Positions 9,691 to 20,357 of a stretch of 64,000 nt of DNA are shown piece after piece. The stretch is from JAWKTV01 sp041398905. Lineage in GTDB: Bacteria > Planctomycetota > Planctomycetia > Planctomycetales > Planctomycetaceae. A program made the translations under genes and the position numbers. Location: NCBI GenBank assembly GCA_041398905.1, contig JAWKTV010000004.1:62001-126000 (forward strand), read 5' to 3'. The notes under the pieces are model-generated. The model was not told where the DNA came from. It did no database searches and worked only from the letters and a program-made list of their open reading frames with translations. The stretch's first letter is position 1; each line of letters opens with the position of its first letter.

Positions 9691-9918
9691 ATGGCCACGA
9701 TTCGCGTTGATGCGGCTCAGGAGATCGGGACGACGGCTGGAGCGGTCTGGCAGTACCTCAATTCGCACGGCCCCACTGCCGTCTCCGCGTTGACGAAGGA
9801 ACTCGAGGCGCCCCGCGACGTTGTCCTGCAAGGGATCGGCTGGCTCGCCCGCGAAGGCAAGGTCGAGTACGTTCCGGGAAAGGGCAACGCGAAGATCGTC
9901 GGTCTGACGGACACGTGA
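9691..9918 (+). CDS. Small winged helix-turn-helix protein (DUF2582-like)
   Basis: A 75-residue protein with the pattern of the small winged-helix family often annotated DUF2582: IGTTAGAVWQYL, then TAVSALTKELEAPRDVVLQGIGWLAREGKVEY, a helix-turn-helix followed by a wing. The ATG at 9691 is chosen over in-frame ATGs at 9652 and 9679 because GGAG stands 6 bases upstream and because a strong -10 box just upstream leaves little leader for the earlier starts. It probably binds nucleic acid; its target is unknown. A hairpin follows about 70 bases after the stop. Confidence 0.75.
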   Translation: MATIRVDAAQEIGTTAGAVWQYLNSHGPTAVSALTKELEAPRDVVLQGIGWLAREGKVEYVPGKGNAKIVGLTDT

Positions 9919-9988
9919 ACAGCCATATTGAACAACCGAGCCTGCGGTCGACTCCATGCGGAGGCGGCGGCAGCTGCTGGAATCGCCG

Positions 9989-10020
9989 AACGGCCGCAGC
10001 AGTGCGGCCGTTGGCCTTAT
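9989..10020 (+). terminator. Hairpin after the winged-helix gene
   Basis: A perfect 10-base stem (9989-9998 with 10003-10012) with loop GCAG, followed by GGCCTTAT. It stands between the small winged-helix gene and proA and probably separates their transcripts, although the T tail is poor. Confidence 0.5.
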
Positions 10021-10036
10021 CGAGATTGCACGACCG

Positions 10037-11293
10037 ATGTCGGAACTTGCGAGCTACTGTCGAACCGTCGCCGATCGGTCACGTCATGCCTCACGGCTGC
10101 TGACCACTGCTACTGGAGCGCAGAAGATCGACTGGCTGCGGCGCTCAGCGGCGCTGCTGCGTGAACGGTCGGGCGAAATCATGGCCGCGAATGCCGAGGA
10201 CATCGCCGCCGCGCCGGGTTATGGACTGAGCGGCGCCGCGATCGATCGGCTGCGGCTCGATCAAAAGCGGATCGAAGCGATCGCCATCGCGCTGGAAGAA
10301 GTCGCGATGCTGCCCGACCCGGTGGGCGAAGTGATCGACAGCAATGTTCGCCCCAACGGGCTGCTGGTGACCCGTGTGCGGGTTCCGCTGGGGGTCGTCT
10401 TCTTCATTTATGAATCGCGTCCGAACGTCACGGCGGACGCCGCCGCGCTTTGCGTGAAGAGCGGCAACGCGGTGATTCTGCGGGGTGGCAAGGAGGCGCT
10501 GCACAGCAATCTGGCCATCTACAAACTGCTGGCGAATGCGCTGCAGCAGTCGGGCCTGCCCAGGCACGCGGTGCAACTGGTCGAAACGACCGACCGGGCC
10601 GCGGTGGGAGAGTTCTTGAAGATGCATGATCGGATCGACGTGACAATCCCGCGGGGGGGAAAGAGCCTGATCGAGCGCGTCGCCGCCGAAGCGACGATGC
10701 CGGTCATCAAGCACTTCGACGGTGTTTGTCATGTGTATGTCGACGAGTCAGCGAATCTGGAGATGGCCCGCGACATTCTCATCAACAGCAAATGCCACCG
10801 CACCGGCGTGTGCAACGCGGCCGAGTCGTTTCTGGTGCATGCGGCGATCGCAGAGGAGTTCCTCGCGATCGCCGGTCCGGCGCTGGAGGCGAACAAAGTT
10901 GAAGTTCGCGGCGATGAACGGATTCGGAACCTGTTGACGTTCGCGAAGCCCGCGACCGAGGAGGACTACCGCACCGAATACCTCGATCTGATCATCTCGG
11001 CGAAGGTGGTTGACAGTCTCGATGAGGCCATCGAGCACATCACGGAATACGGGTCGCATCACACGGATGCGATTGTGACAACCGACCTGAACGCCGCGAG
11101 AACGTTCACGACCCGCGTCGACTCGAGCGCGGTGATGGTCAATGCCAGTACCCGGTTCAACGATGGCGGCGAATTCGGCCTGGGAGCCGAGATCGGCATC
11201 AGCACCGACAAGTTTCACGCCCGCGGCCCCTGCGGCCTGAAGGAGCTGACGAGCTACAAGTACATCGCCCATGGCAACGGGCAGGTGCGGTAA
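10037..11293 (+). CDS. proA: Gamma-glutamyl phosphate reductase
   Basis: Second enzyme of proline synthesis: NADPH-dependent reduction of glutamyl 5-phosphate to the semialdehyde. Aldehyde-dehydrogenase fold of 418 residues. Motifs seen are PLGVVFFIYESRPNV, SGNAVILRGGKEA, TIPRGGKSLIERV, HFDGVCHVYVD, the catalytic-cysteine segment CHRTGVCNAAES, and VMVNASTRFNDGGEFGLGAEIGIST. The ATG at 10037 (MSELASYCR) fits homologue starts better than the longer frame beginning at 9956, whose N-terminus crosses the hairpin. No proB is adjacent. Confidence 0.96.
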   Translation: MSELASYCRTVADRSRHASRLLTTATGAQKIDWLRRSAALLRERSGEIMAANAEDIAAAPGYGLSGAAIDRLRLDQKRIEAIAIALEEVAMLPDPVGEVIDSNVRPNGLLVTRVRVPLGVVFFIYESRPNVTADAAALCVKSGNAVILRGGKEALHSNLAIYKLLANALQQSGLPRHAVQLVETTDRAAVGEFLKMHDRIDVTIPRGGKSLIERVAAEATMPVIKHFDGVCHVYVDESANLEMARDILINSKCHRTGVCNAAESFLVHAAIAEEFLAIAGPALEANKVEVRGDERIRNLLTFAKPATEEDYRTEYLDLIISAKVVDSLDEAIEHITEYGSHHTDAIVTTDLNAARTFTTRVDSSAVMVNASTRFNDGGEFGLGAEIGISTDKFHARGPCGLKELTSYKYIAHGNGQVR

Positions 11294-11374
11294 CCGGGTC
11301 CGCGGGGCGGTGAAGCAGCCGTGGCACACGCCAAGCCGCCGTGCAGGTCAATGCATTCTCCGCGACGATGAGGG

Positions 11375-12604
11375 CTATGGCGACTGGGTCACCGGAGTCA
11401 GCTGCTGCGCGGGGGGCGTTGTCTGCCGAGCGGGCAGCGGCAGTTGTCGGCTGCTCGCCTCGGGCCCGCGGCTCAGGAGTTCCGTCAACTGGAAGGCGTG
11501 GTACGGCTGGGCGGCGGCGGGCTGCTGATCGGTGGTGGCGTTGGCGACCCAGAACTTCGTACTCGCTGGCTCGAACAGCACGTTGTGCAGGTTCGACTTC
11601 ATCGCGACGCCAAGGTCCATCAGCCGGAGCGCGGACTCCGGCGTGAACTCGCCATAACCGGCCTGCACACGGCGGACGAGTTCTTCATACCGATCACCGG
11701 CCGAGAGCAGCGCGCACTCCTTGACGGGATGCGGCAGCAGCGGATGCGCGGTCCCCGGCTCAATCAATTCCATCACATCCCAGGACGCCTCCATGCCGAC
11801 GGAGCGGTTCGTCTTACCATCGGCGACGACGTAGTAGTATTCGCAGGTGCGCGGGGTCTCGCGGAAGATCGCGAGCGCTTCGTCGAGGTCGTGGCCGCGC
11901 GTCAGGGCTTCCCGCACCAGGAACGCCATCGGCATTCCGTTCCAGTGGCCGAGTCCCCGGCCACCCATTTCGCCAATGGAGACATGTTCGGCGTTCATGC
12001 CGGTGACGCAGCCGATGAAGCCGGCATAGGTGACGTTGACGAACGGGATGCCGCCGTCCGGCTCACAGACGATGATGACCGCATGATCCTGCAGGCCCCA
12101 GCCGATCGCGTAGTCGAGCACGCGACCGTGGTAGAGGGTGCCATCCTTCGTGGCGGCCCCACTGATCGCGAAGCCGCTACAGTGGAACAACTCCGGCAGA
12201 AAATTGGCGACACGGACATCCTGCAGGTCCAACTCAGCACCGTCAGCCAGCCCCTGCAATTCTTCGAAGCATGATTCGGGAACGAACGGCTTCTGGATGG
12301 TGACGATCGTCTGAATGGCGTGCGACGGCTTGACCTGGATGCCATAGAAGTCGACGAGTGGATGCCCCTCCTCCTGCGCGAGAATGTTCGAGAGGTTCGT
12401 GCGGACCCGCTCCTTCAGCAAAGCGCCATGCTGGTAACCGATCTCGTAGGGAGTCCCTTTGAGGTGCAGAACCGGATAGCCGTCGATCTCCTCCAGCCAG
12501 CCGTCACCACAGCGGGCGATCGTTTTCGCCCCGGCGTCGGCTTGTGAACCGAGGACGCAGAGCATCAGAATCCCTGCGAGGTACGTGAGCAATGGACGTG
12601 GCAT
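11375..12604 (-). CDS. C45-family autoproteolytic acyltransferase/hydrolase, secreted
   Basis: A 409-residue protein with an N-terminal signal peptide (about residues 1-24, ending near SQADA). The body matches the acyl-CoA:6-aminopenicillanate acyltransferase-like Ntn-hydrolase family: GTPYEIGYQHGALLKE near the N-terminus, then the candidate nucleophile Cys142 in LFHCSGFAISGAAT, DGTLYHGRVLDYAIG and VTGMNAEHVSIGEMGG. In this family the chain is cleaved before the Cys to expose the nucleophile; that is inferred here. The tail is rich in Pro, Gln and Thr. GGAG precedes the ATG at 12604. Substrate unknown, probably an amide or acyl bond outside the cytoplasm. It converges with proA. Confidence 0.8.
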   Translation of the reverse strand: MPRPLLTYLAGILMLCVLGSQADAGAKTIARCGDGWLEEIDGYPVLHLKGTPYEIGYQHGALLKERVRTNLSNILAQEEGHPLVDFYGIQVKPSHAIQTIVTIQKPFVPESCFEELQGLADGAELDLQDVRVANFLPELFHCSGFAISGAATKDGTLYHGRVLDYAIGWGLQDHAVIIVCEPDGGIPFVNVTYAGFIGCVTGMNAEHVSIGEMGGRGLGHWNGMPMAFLVREALTRGHDLDEALAIFRETPRTCEYYYVVADGKTNRSVGMEASWDVMELIEPGTAHPLLPHPVKECALLSAGDRYEELVRRVQAGYGEFTPESALRLMDLGVAMKSNLHNVLFEPASTKFWVANATTDQQPAAAQPYHAFQLTELLSRGPEASSRQLPLPARQTTPPAQQLTPVTQSP

Positions 12605-13004
12605 GAAACGGTCTCCGGTGGCAAGGACGATGAATCAGTCAACCATGATTTGAACACATTTGCAAGTTGAACTTTCTGGGAGGTGAGGCCGTGGCCTCCC
12701 TGGTAGCCGCTCACTGCAAGCACGCCGCGCAAGCAAGTGCCGCCGCACCCACACAAGCATGTGCCGTCTGAGAATGCACCGCATGAGATTTCCCTCAACC
12801 CTGCAAGCGATGCGACAACTTCCAGCGACTTGATCGCCGGTGAGAGGGCCAGGGGGGGAATCACAGGAATCCGTCTCGACGGCTTTCTCCGCCCCGCAGC
12901 GACGTGGTCCTCCGGGTACGCCCCCGTTGGGTTGAGTGACCGGTTCCCTTACCATTCGGCCTGAGTCGTTCCGTCGAACCACAGTGACAACGCCAGAACT
13001 GGCA
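12605..13004. other. Divergent intergenic region
   Basis: Four hundred bases between the C45 hydrolase and the metallophosphoesterase. It holds a GC-rich inverted repeat near 12678-12700 and a short CA/GC-rich quasi-repeat around 12716-12765 (several AAGCA-type steps). I see no convincing gene, RNA or clear promoter here. Confidence 0.4.
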
Positions 13005-13835
13005 ATGCTGCGAATCCTGCATATCTCGGACCTGCACTTCGGACCTCCGTACCTGGCAAGGGTTGGGGAAGCTCTGCTGCGGCTCGCCCCGCAGCTCAAT
13101 CCGGAGTTGATCGTCGCCAGCGGCGACTTCACACAGCGGGCGAGGGAGGAGCAGTTCGCCGCGCGCAGGAGTATCTGAAGCGCTTGCCGCAAGTCCCGAT
13201 TGTGCGAATCCCCGGGAATCACGATGTCCCGCTGTATCGCGTGTGGGAGCGGCTCACCGATCCGCATCGCCTGTATCGACAGTACATCCAGCAGGAGCTG
13301 AACACCGTCACGCGGATTGAGAACGCGGTGATTGTGGGCCTGGATTCGTCGGCCCCGCGCAAGGCCGTCACGAACGGACGCATCAGCGCCCGAACAGCTT
13401 GAGTTCTGCGCCCGGGCGTTCCTCGATGTTCCACCGGAAACGTTTCGGATCGTTGTGGCCCACCACCATCTGGCTCCCGCGCCGGACTATGGCCGCGAGC
13501 AGGTGCTCCCCGGCGCGAAGCGGATTCTGGAACGGCTGGTGGACCTGGAGGTCGACATGGTGCTTGGCGGGCATCTGCACCGGGCTTACATCGGGAATTC
13601 GCTCGATGTCTACTCAGGGAAGAATCGCGACCGTGGTGTGATCATCGTCCAAAGCGGCACGACAACCTCTCGCCGCGGTCGAGCGCGTGAGCGCGAGAAG
13701 AACAGTTTCAACCTGATCGAACTCGAAGGGGAGATGCTGCAGGTGACGCATTATCTGTTTTTCGAGGACCAGGGCGAATTCGGCCCCGTCAGCCGACACC
13801 GATTTCCGCGCCCCGGTCGGCGATTCGTCAGCTAA
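13005..13835 (+). CDS. Calcineurin-like metallophosphoesterase (two frameshifts)
   Basis: A class III cyclic-nucleotide-phosphodiesterase-like metallophosphoesterase. All five metal-binding motifs of the fold are present: HISDLHFG at the N-terminus, ASGDFTQ, PGNHDVP, AHHHLAP and LGGHLHRA. The reading frame is broken twice: a base is missing near 13161-13165 (between QFAA and EYLKRL) and one is extra in a CCC run near 13390 (between GRISA and EQLEFCARAF). Restoring these gives a continuous protein of about 276 residues. Given the intact motifs in three frames, sequencing error is more likely than a pseudogene. It probably hydrolyses a phosphodiester in the cytoplasm; there is no signal peptide. 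Confidence 0.75.
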
Positions 13836-14008
13836 ACAGCCTGCCGACGTGCCAGTTCCATCCGGCCGGTGCCGGTTCTCGTCGGTGGCTGAGCACCATG
13901 CACGTACCGAGTGTCGACAAGTGCAATGCTTGGCGATGGCGTACCAAGGCGCTACAGTCAATGAAGAGACTGTTTTCAGAAGTGCGGCCAAGTTCTGCCT
14001 GCGAGTTC

Positions 14009-15365
14009 ATGATGTTCAAGTTCGTGCATGGTCTATCCCGCTCGTTGTTGGTTGCCGGGGTGCTGCTGGCGCTCGTTGTTCGCGGCCAGGCCGCGGAGCC
14101 CCCGCTCCAGGGGGAGACGATGGGGACGACATGGCATGTGCTGCTGGCACCCGTTGCGGACTCGGAAGAGCAGTCACGACTGCAAGTGGCGATCGACGCA
14201 CGTCTGCAGGCGATCAATCAGGCGATGTCGACTTACCGCGACGACTCCGACCTCAGCCGCTTCAACGCCTCGGAGTCGACGGAGTGGTTCGACTGCATGC
14301 GCGACACCGCGGTGGTGACCGCTCGGGCGCTGGAGATCGCGAAGTTGTCCGACGGGGCGTTCGATCCGACCGTCGCCCCGCTGATCCGGCTCTGGAACTT
14401 CGACCGCGATCGACAAGCACCACGAGTTCCAGACGCCGCTGAGTTGGAAGCGGCCGCCGCTGGCATCGGGTATCAGCACATCTCCGTCCGGCTCGACCCG
14501 CCCGCGATCAAAAAGGACGAACCGCGAACGGAGTTGAACCTGAGCGCGATTGCGAAGGGCTACGCCGTCGATGAGGTGGCCCGGCTGCTGGTAGCGGCGG
14601 GGCGTGCGTCGTTCATGGTGGAGATCGGCGGCGAGGTGGTGACCCGCGGCAAGAAAGGGGACGGGACGGCCTGGTCGATCGGGATCGAACGACCACTGGA
14701 TGACGGACGGGCGGTCGCGGCGCGGTTGCCGCTGACCGACGCGGCCCTCGCAACGTCGGGAGATTATCGTAACTTCTTTATGAGCGACGGTCGGCGGTAC
14801 TCACACACCATCGACCCGCGGACTCACGAACCGGTGACGCACTCGCTGGCTTCGGTGACCGTCCTGGCCGAGGATTGCATGACGGCCGACGCACTGGCGA
14901 CAACGTTGATGGTGCTCGGGCCGGAGCAGGGGCGGGCGTTCGCGAATGAGCAGGGTGTCGCGGCGTGGCTGCTGCGACGGGACGGCGAGGGATTTGTCGA
15001 CGAGGCCAGCACGGCGTTCACCACAGGGCCAGGTGCCGCGCTGGAGGAGTTTGGTGACGTGAAGGAGGCGGCCGCCGGGCCGTCGCCGTGGACGACGCTG
15101 ATCGGGGCTTTGGCGTTCTTCGCGCTGGCGATCCTGGGCCTGGGGATCGGCCTGCTGGTCCGAGGACGCGAGCTGCCTGGTAGCTGCGGCGGACTGTCCG
15201 GGATGAAGGATGCGCAGGGGAATTCGCTGTGCGGCACCTGCACGATCCCGCCGGAACAGTGTGACGAGTTCCGACGCCGCGGTCGAAAGGGGCGATGCGA
15301 AGGCGAAGCCGACGCTCAGCGCGGGCTACGCCGACGAACCATCACGGCTGAAGGAGGTTGTGTGA
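14009..15365 (+). CDS. apbE: ApbE FAD:protein FMN transferase fused to a NqrM-like domain
   Basis: The N-terminal signal anchor (MMFKFVHGLSRSLLVAGVLLAL) is followed by a complete ApbE domain: LQGETMGTTWHV, FDPTVAPLIRLWNF, LNLSAIAKGYAVDE, MVEIGGEVVTRG, SHTIDPRTHEPV and AEDCMTADALATTLMVLG. ApbE attaches FMN to Thr residues of NqrB/NqrC and RnfG-type proteins outside the membrane. After about residue 360 there is a transmembrane helix and then a cysteine motif, LPGSCGGLSG...LCGTC...EQCDEF, as in NqrM, the iron-delivery factor for Na+-NQR. The long frame continues to 15475 with Arg/Ala-rich sequence overlapping ettA. A one-base shift near 15270 would instead end it at 15365 with a more ordinary sequence ending SRLKEVV, which I prefer. 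Confidence 0.85.
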
Positions 15366-15455
15366 GCGTCGCACCGCGTGGGCGTCGCGCCGTGTTCACT
15401 GGCGCGACGCCGCGATTTGTGCCGCGCAGGACCGCGACCGCACGAGCCGCCGCGG

Positions 15456-17129
<1,674 letters not shown>

Positions 17130-17379
17130 AACGAGTCAGTCTTGACGGATGGGGTGACATCAAAGCCCGGCGATGGAATCGGCGGGGCCGGCGTCGTTCG
17201 GCGCGCAGCCTCTACGCGATTGGCGACCGCCTTCGACCGCGTGTCTTACCGCCCCGCGCGGACGCATTCAAGCGGGAGACGCCGCGTTCGCTGGATTGGT
17301 GATGAGCGAGTGTCTAGTTTGGGACGCAAGGAACTCGCCGGTGCGACTGGCGGCTGAACGGGTCACACGGACATACGCC

Positions 17380-18210
17380 ATGAAATTCGCCATCTGTCAG
17401 GAACTCTTCGAGAACTGGGGCTGGGAGCGGCAGTGCGAGACGATCGCCAGCATTGGGTACACCGGCGTTGAAGTCGCACCGTTCACCCTCGCACCCCGCC
17501 CGGCGGATGTCACGGCCGATCAGCGCCGAAAGTTGCGCGAAACCGCCGGCGAGCATGGTTTGGAGATCATCGGCCTGCACTGGCTGCTCGCCAAGACGCG
17601 GGGGCTGCACCTGACCACGGCCGATTCCTCGCAACGCCGCGCGGCGGCCGACTACCTCAAGGAACTGGCCGACCTGTGCGGTGACCTCGGCGGGACAGTG
17701 ATGGTGTTCGGGTCGCCCGGACAGCGAAACATGCAGCCGGGGGTGACGCGCGAGCAGGCGTACGCCAACGCAGCGGAGGTCTTCCGGTCCGCGATGCCGA
17801 CCCTCGCCGACCGCGGCGTCGCCCTTTGCATGGAGCCGCTGACGACCAGGGAGACCGACTTCTGCAACACCTGCGCGGAGGCGGTCGAGTTGGGAAAACT
17901 CGTCGATCATCCCAATTTCGTGCTGCATCAGGATGTGAAGGCGATGCTGGGCGAGGGGACTCCGTTGCCTCAGCTCATTCGTGATTTCAAGGATGTGACA
18001 CGGCACTTCCATGTGAACGACAGCAACCTGCTCGGCCCCGGCATGGGGGAGACGGACTACCACCCGATCTTCGCGGCTTTGCAGGAGACCGGCTACGACG
18101 GCTGGGTGTCGGTTGAGGTCTTCGACTACACTCCCGGCGCGGAGCACATCGCCCGCGTGAGCCTGGAGTACATGCGGCGGGTTTTGAGCGAGCTAGCTAC
18201 CCACCACTAG
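17380..18210 (+). CDS. Sugar phosphate isomerase/epimerase family protein (TIM barrel)
   Basis: A 276-residue xylose-isomerase-like TIM-barrel protein without signal peptide. Conserved metal positions of the AP-endonuclease-2-like fold are visible: CMEPLTT (Glu), LHQDVKAM (Asp/His), HFHVNDSN (His/Asp) and VSVEVFDY (Glu). The ATG at 17380 (MKFAICQELFENWGW) is chosen over the long upstream extension, which is not family-like. Substrate is unknown; relatives act on sugars or hydroxypyruvate-type intermediates. It is convergent with recJ, 75 bases away. Confidence 0.8.
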   Translation: MKFAICQELFENWGWERQCETIASIGYTGVEVAPFTLAPRPADVTADQRRKLRETAGEHGLEIIGLHWLLAKTRGLHLTTADSSQRRAAADYLKELADLCGDLGGTVMVFGSPGQRNMQPGVTREQAYANAAEVFRSAMPTLADRGVALCMEPLTTRETDFCNTCAEAVELGKLVDHPNFVLHQDVKAMLGEGTPLPQLIRDFKDVTRHFHVNDSNLLGPGMGETDYHPIFAALQETGYDGWVSVEVFDYTPGAEHIARVSLEYMRRVLSELATHH

Positions 18211-18285
18211 CGGCCTTCGGTCGACCGGACTTGGTAGTCACCGGCCCGGAGCCATTACTTCCGAGGTCTCGCAACGAGAGACTCG

Positions 18286-20040
18286 CTAGACGGTGGCGGC
18301 TGTCGAGGAGGGTTGCCAGTCGATGAGCTGGAACTCGACGGATTCGCGGCCCTGGAAGCGGTTGATGCTGGCCCGATAGCAGATGGCGAACGGGCCGGAG
18401 TGACGTTCAAAGTCGGCGGCCCACTCTCCCTTTCCAAAGGCGACGCCCCGCATGATGCGGCCCGCCTGCTTGACGCGCAGGGCGAGGTGCCTGTCGCCGC
18501 CCCCCATTGTCTTCGGCGGACCGGCGAGAGTGACGTTCTCGGTGACAAAGATCGGCCGCGGGTTCTCGCAGCCAAATGGGCCGAGCGTGTCGATCTCCTT
18601 GACGGCGGGCAGCGTGAGGTCGGCAAGCGAGACCTCGGCGTCGACGGGGAAGTCGGTATCCCCCTCTTCGAGCTGCAGGGTCTCGCGGACGTAGCTGGAG
18701 AAGGCGGCGCGGAATCCGTCGAGGGCGTCCTGCTGGAGCCGCAGGCCCGCCGCCGCGCGGTGACCGCCGAAGCCGGTGAGATGCTGCTGGCAGGCATGGA
18801 GTGCCGCGTACAGGTCGTAACCGGCGAAGCTGCGGGCCGAGCCGGCTCCACAACGGGCCGCCTCGTCCAGTGCGATCATGATGGCGGGCCGCTCGTACTT
18901 TTCAGCCACGCGGCCGGCGACGATTCCGATGACACCCGGATGCCATTCGGGGTGGGCGAGCACCAGCGCAGGTTCATCCTCCCAGCCATGCTCTTCGACG
19001 AGTTCGCGTGCCTGTTTGAGCATGCGTCGCTCAACCGTCTGGCGGTCGCGGTTGAGCTGGTCCACGTATTGCGCGAGCTGCAGCGCGCGATCCTGATCGG
19101 TGGTGGTGAGCAGTTCAACGGCGAGCCGGGCCTGACCAAGGCGACCAGCGGCGTTGATGCGTGGAGCGATCGCGAAGCCGATGTCCTCGGAGACGAGCGT
19201 GCGACCCTGCTCGATGTTCGCGACCTTCATCAGGGTGGAAACCCCCAGCGGCGCACGTTGAGCCAGGCTGACCAGACCGTTATGAACGAGAATGCGATTT
19301 TCGTCGACCAGGGGGACGACATCGGCGATGGTGCCGATCGCGGCGAGTCCGACGGCGGAGATGAGAAAGTCCCGCATTTTCGGAGTCGCCCGCTCGCCAT
19401 CACCCAATTGCTGGCACAGTGCCCACGCGAGCTTGAAAGCGACGCCGGCGCCGCACAGACCACGAAACGGGTACTCGCTGCCGGGCAGGCTGGGATGCAC
19501 CAGCGCAGCGGCCTGAGGCAGACTGTCGGAGAGAGTGTGGTGGTCGGTGATGATGAGCGTGAGGCCCAGCTCCTGCGCAAGGGACGCTTCAGCGACACTG
19601 CAGATGCCGCAGTCGACGGTGACGACGACGCGCTGCGGGTCTTCCTCGTGCAGCTTTCGAATCGCTTCCAGGTTGAGGCCGTAGCCCTCGTCGACACGGT
19701 GCGGGATGTAGTAGTCCACTTTGCCACCGGCGAGACGGACGCAGTGCCAGAGAATGGCGGTGGCGGTAACGCCATCGACATCGTAGTCTCCGTAAACGGT
19801 GATGCGACGGCCCGCCCGAATCGCCTCGGCAATGATTTGCGCGGCGGCGGTGACGCCGGGAAGTTGATTCGGATCGTGCAAGTCCTTGAGCTGACTGCTC
19901 TGGAAGCGGCGGGCCACCTCGGCAGTCCGCACACCCCTCGCGGCCAGCACCTGCGCGAGGAGCGGTGAGCAGTGCAGTTGCCGCACGAGCGTCGAGATGA
20001 CCGCCGGGTCGTGCGGGGCGAACCTCCAGTGTCTAGCCAT
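18286..20040 (-). CDS. recJ: Single-stranded-DNA-specific exonuclease RecJ
   Basis: A DHH-family 5'-3' exonuclease used in recombination and mismatch repair. The phosphoesterase motifs are present: YGDYDVDGVTATAIL, VVTVDCGICS, ITDHHTLSD, AAIGTIADVVPL and, in the DHHA1 part, TGFGGHRAAAGL. The OB-fold and C-terminal region follow (LGPFGCENPRP). The start MARHWRFAP at 20040 gives 584 residues, a normal RecJ size. The frame stays open 66 codons further upstream, but that extension is not conserved and lies in the divergent promoter region. Confidence 0.94.
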   Translation of the reverse strand: MARHWRFAPHDPAVISTLVRQLHCSPLLAQVLAARGVRTAEVARRFQSSQLKDLHDPNQLPGVTAAAQIIAEAIRAGRRITVYGDYDVDGVTATAILWHCVRLAGGKVDYYIPHRVDEGYGLNLEAIRKLHEEDPQRVVVTVDCGICSVAEASLAQELGLTLIITDHHTLSDSLPQAAALVHPSLPGSEYPFRGLCGAGVAFKLAWALCQQLGDGERATPKMRDFLISAVGLAAIGTIADVVPLVDENRILVHNGLVSLAQRAPLGVSTLMKVANIEQGRTLVSEDIGFAIAPRINAAGRLGQARLAVELLTTTDQDRALQLAQYVDQLNRDRQTVERRMLKQARELVEEHGWEDEPALVLAHPEWHPGVIGIVAGRVAEKYERPAIMIALDEAARCGAGSARSFAGYDLYAALHACQQHLTGFGGHRAAAGLRLQQDALDGFRAAFSSYVRETLQLEEGDTDFPVDAEVSLADLTLPAVKEIDTLGPFGCENPRPIFVTENVTLAGPPKTMGGGDRHLALRVKQAGRIMRGVAFGKGEWAADFERHSGPFAICYRASINRFQGRESVEFQLIDWQPSSTAATV

Positions 20041-20357
20041 TGTGCAATCCTGACGCGAGCAGTTGGCCGGGGAGCGACCGGCGGCGAGTTTCATCCGGAA
20101 TGCTAAGGCTTGGGAGGGTCGGATGGAAACGACATTCCCAGGTCCCGATGGTGCCGCAGGCGCACTCCATCGCTGCTCGGCGAACAAACCGCCGCCCGAT
20201 ATCAGGCCGGGACGATCGTCAAAGAGACGCCTCGGCACCGTGCGGCGATCGTTTGCATCGGTTTACACCAATGTCCCTCACCGGCACAATGACACTTCGC
20301 ACTCGTCGCGTTTGCGACGGACCTCCATCGCCCGACACTCTTGAGGATTACGCCTCC
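20041..20357. other. Divergent spacer between recJ and the PVC propeller gene
   Basis: About 317 bases that must hold the promoters of both divergent genes. I see no convincing consensus -35/-10 pair, RNA gene or recognisable small gene. The only useful signal is a GAGG 11 bases before the plus-strand ATG at 20358. Confidence 0.4.

Noticed and set aside
12716..12770. Short AAGCA-type repeats that could suggest a CRISPR or direct-repeat array
   Set aside because: Only imperfect steps of a few bases within 55 bases; no regular spacing or spacers.
18286..20238. Longer RecJ start at 20238
   Set aside because: The extra 66 residues are not family-like and would occupy the divergent promoter region; MARHWRFAP at 20040 fits RecJ.
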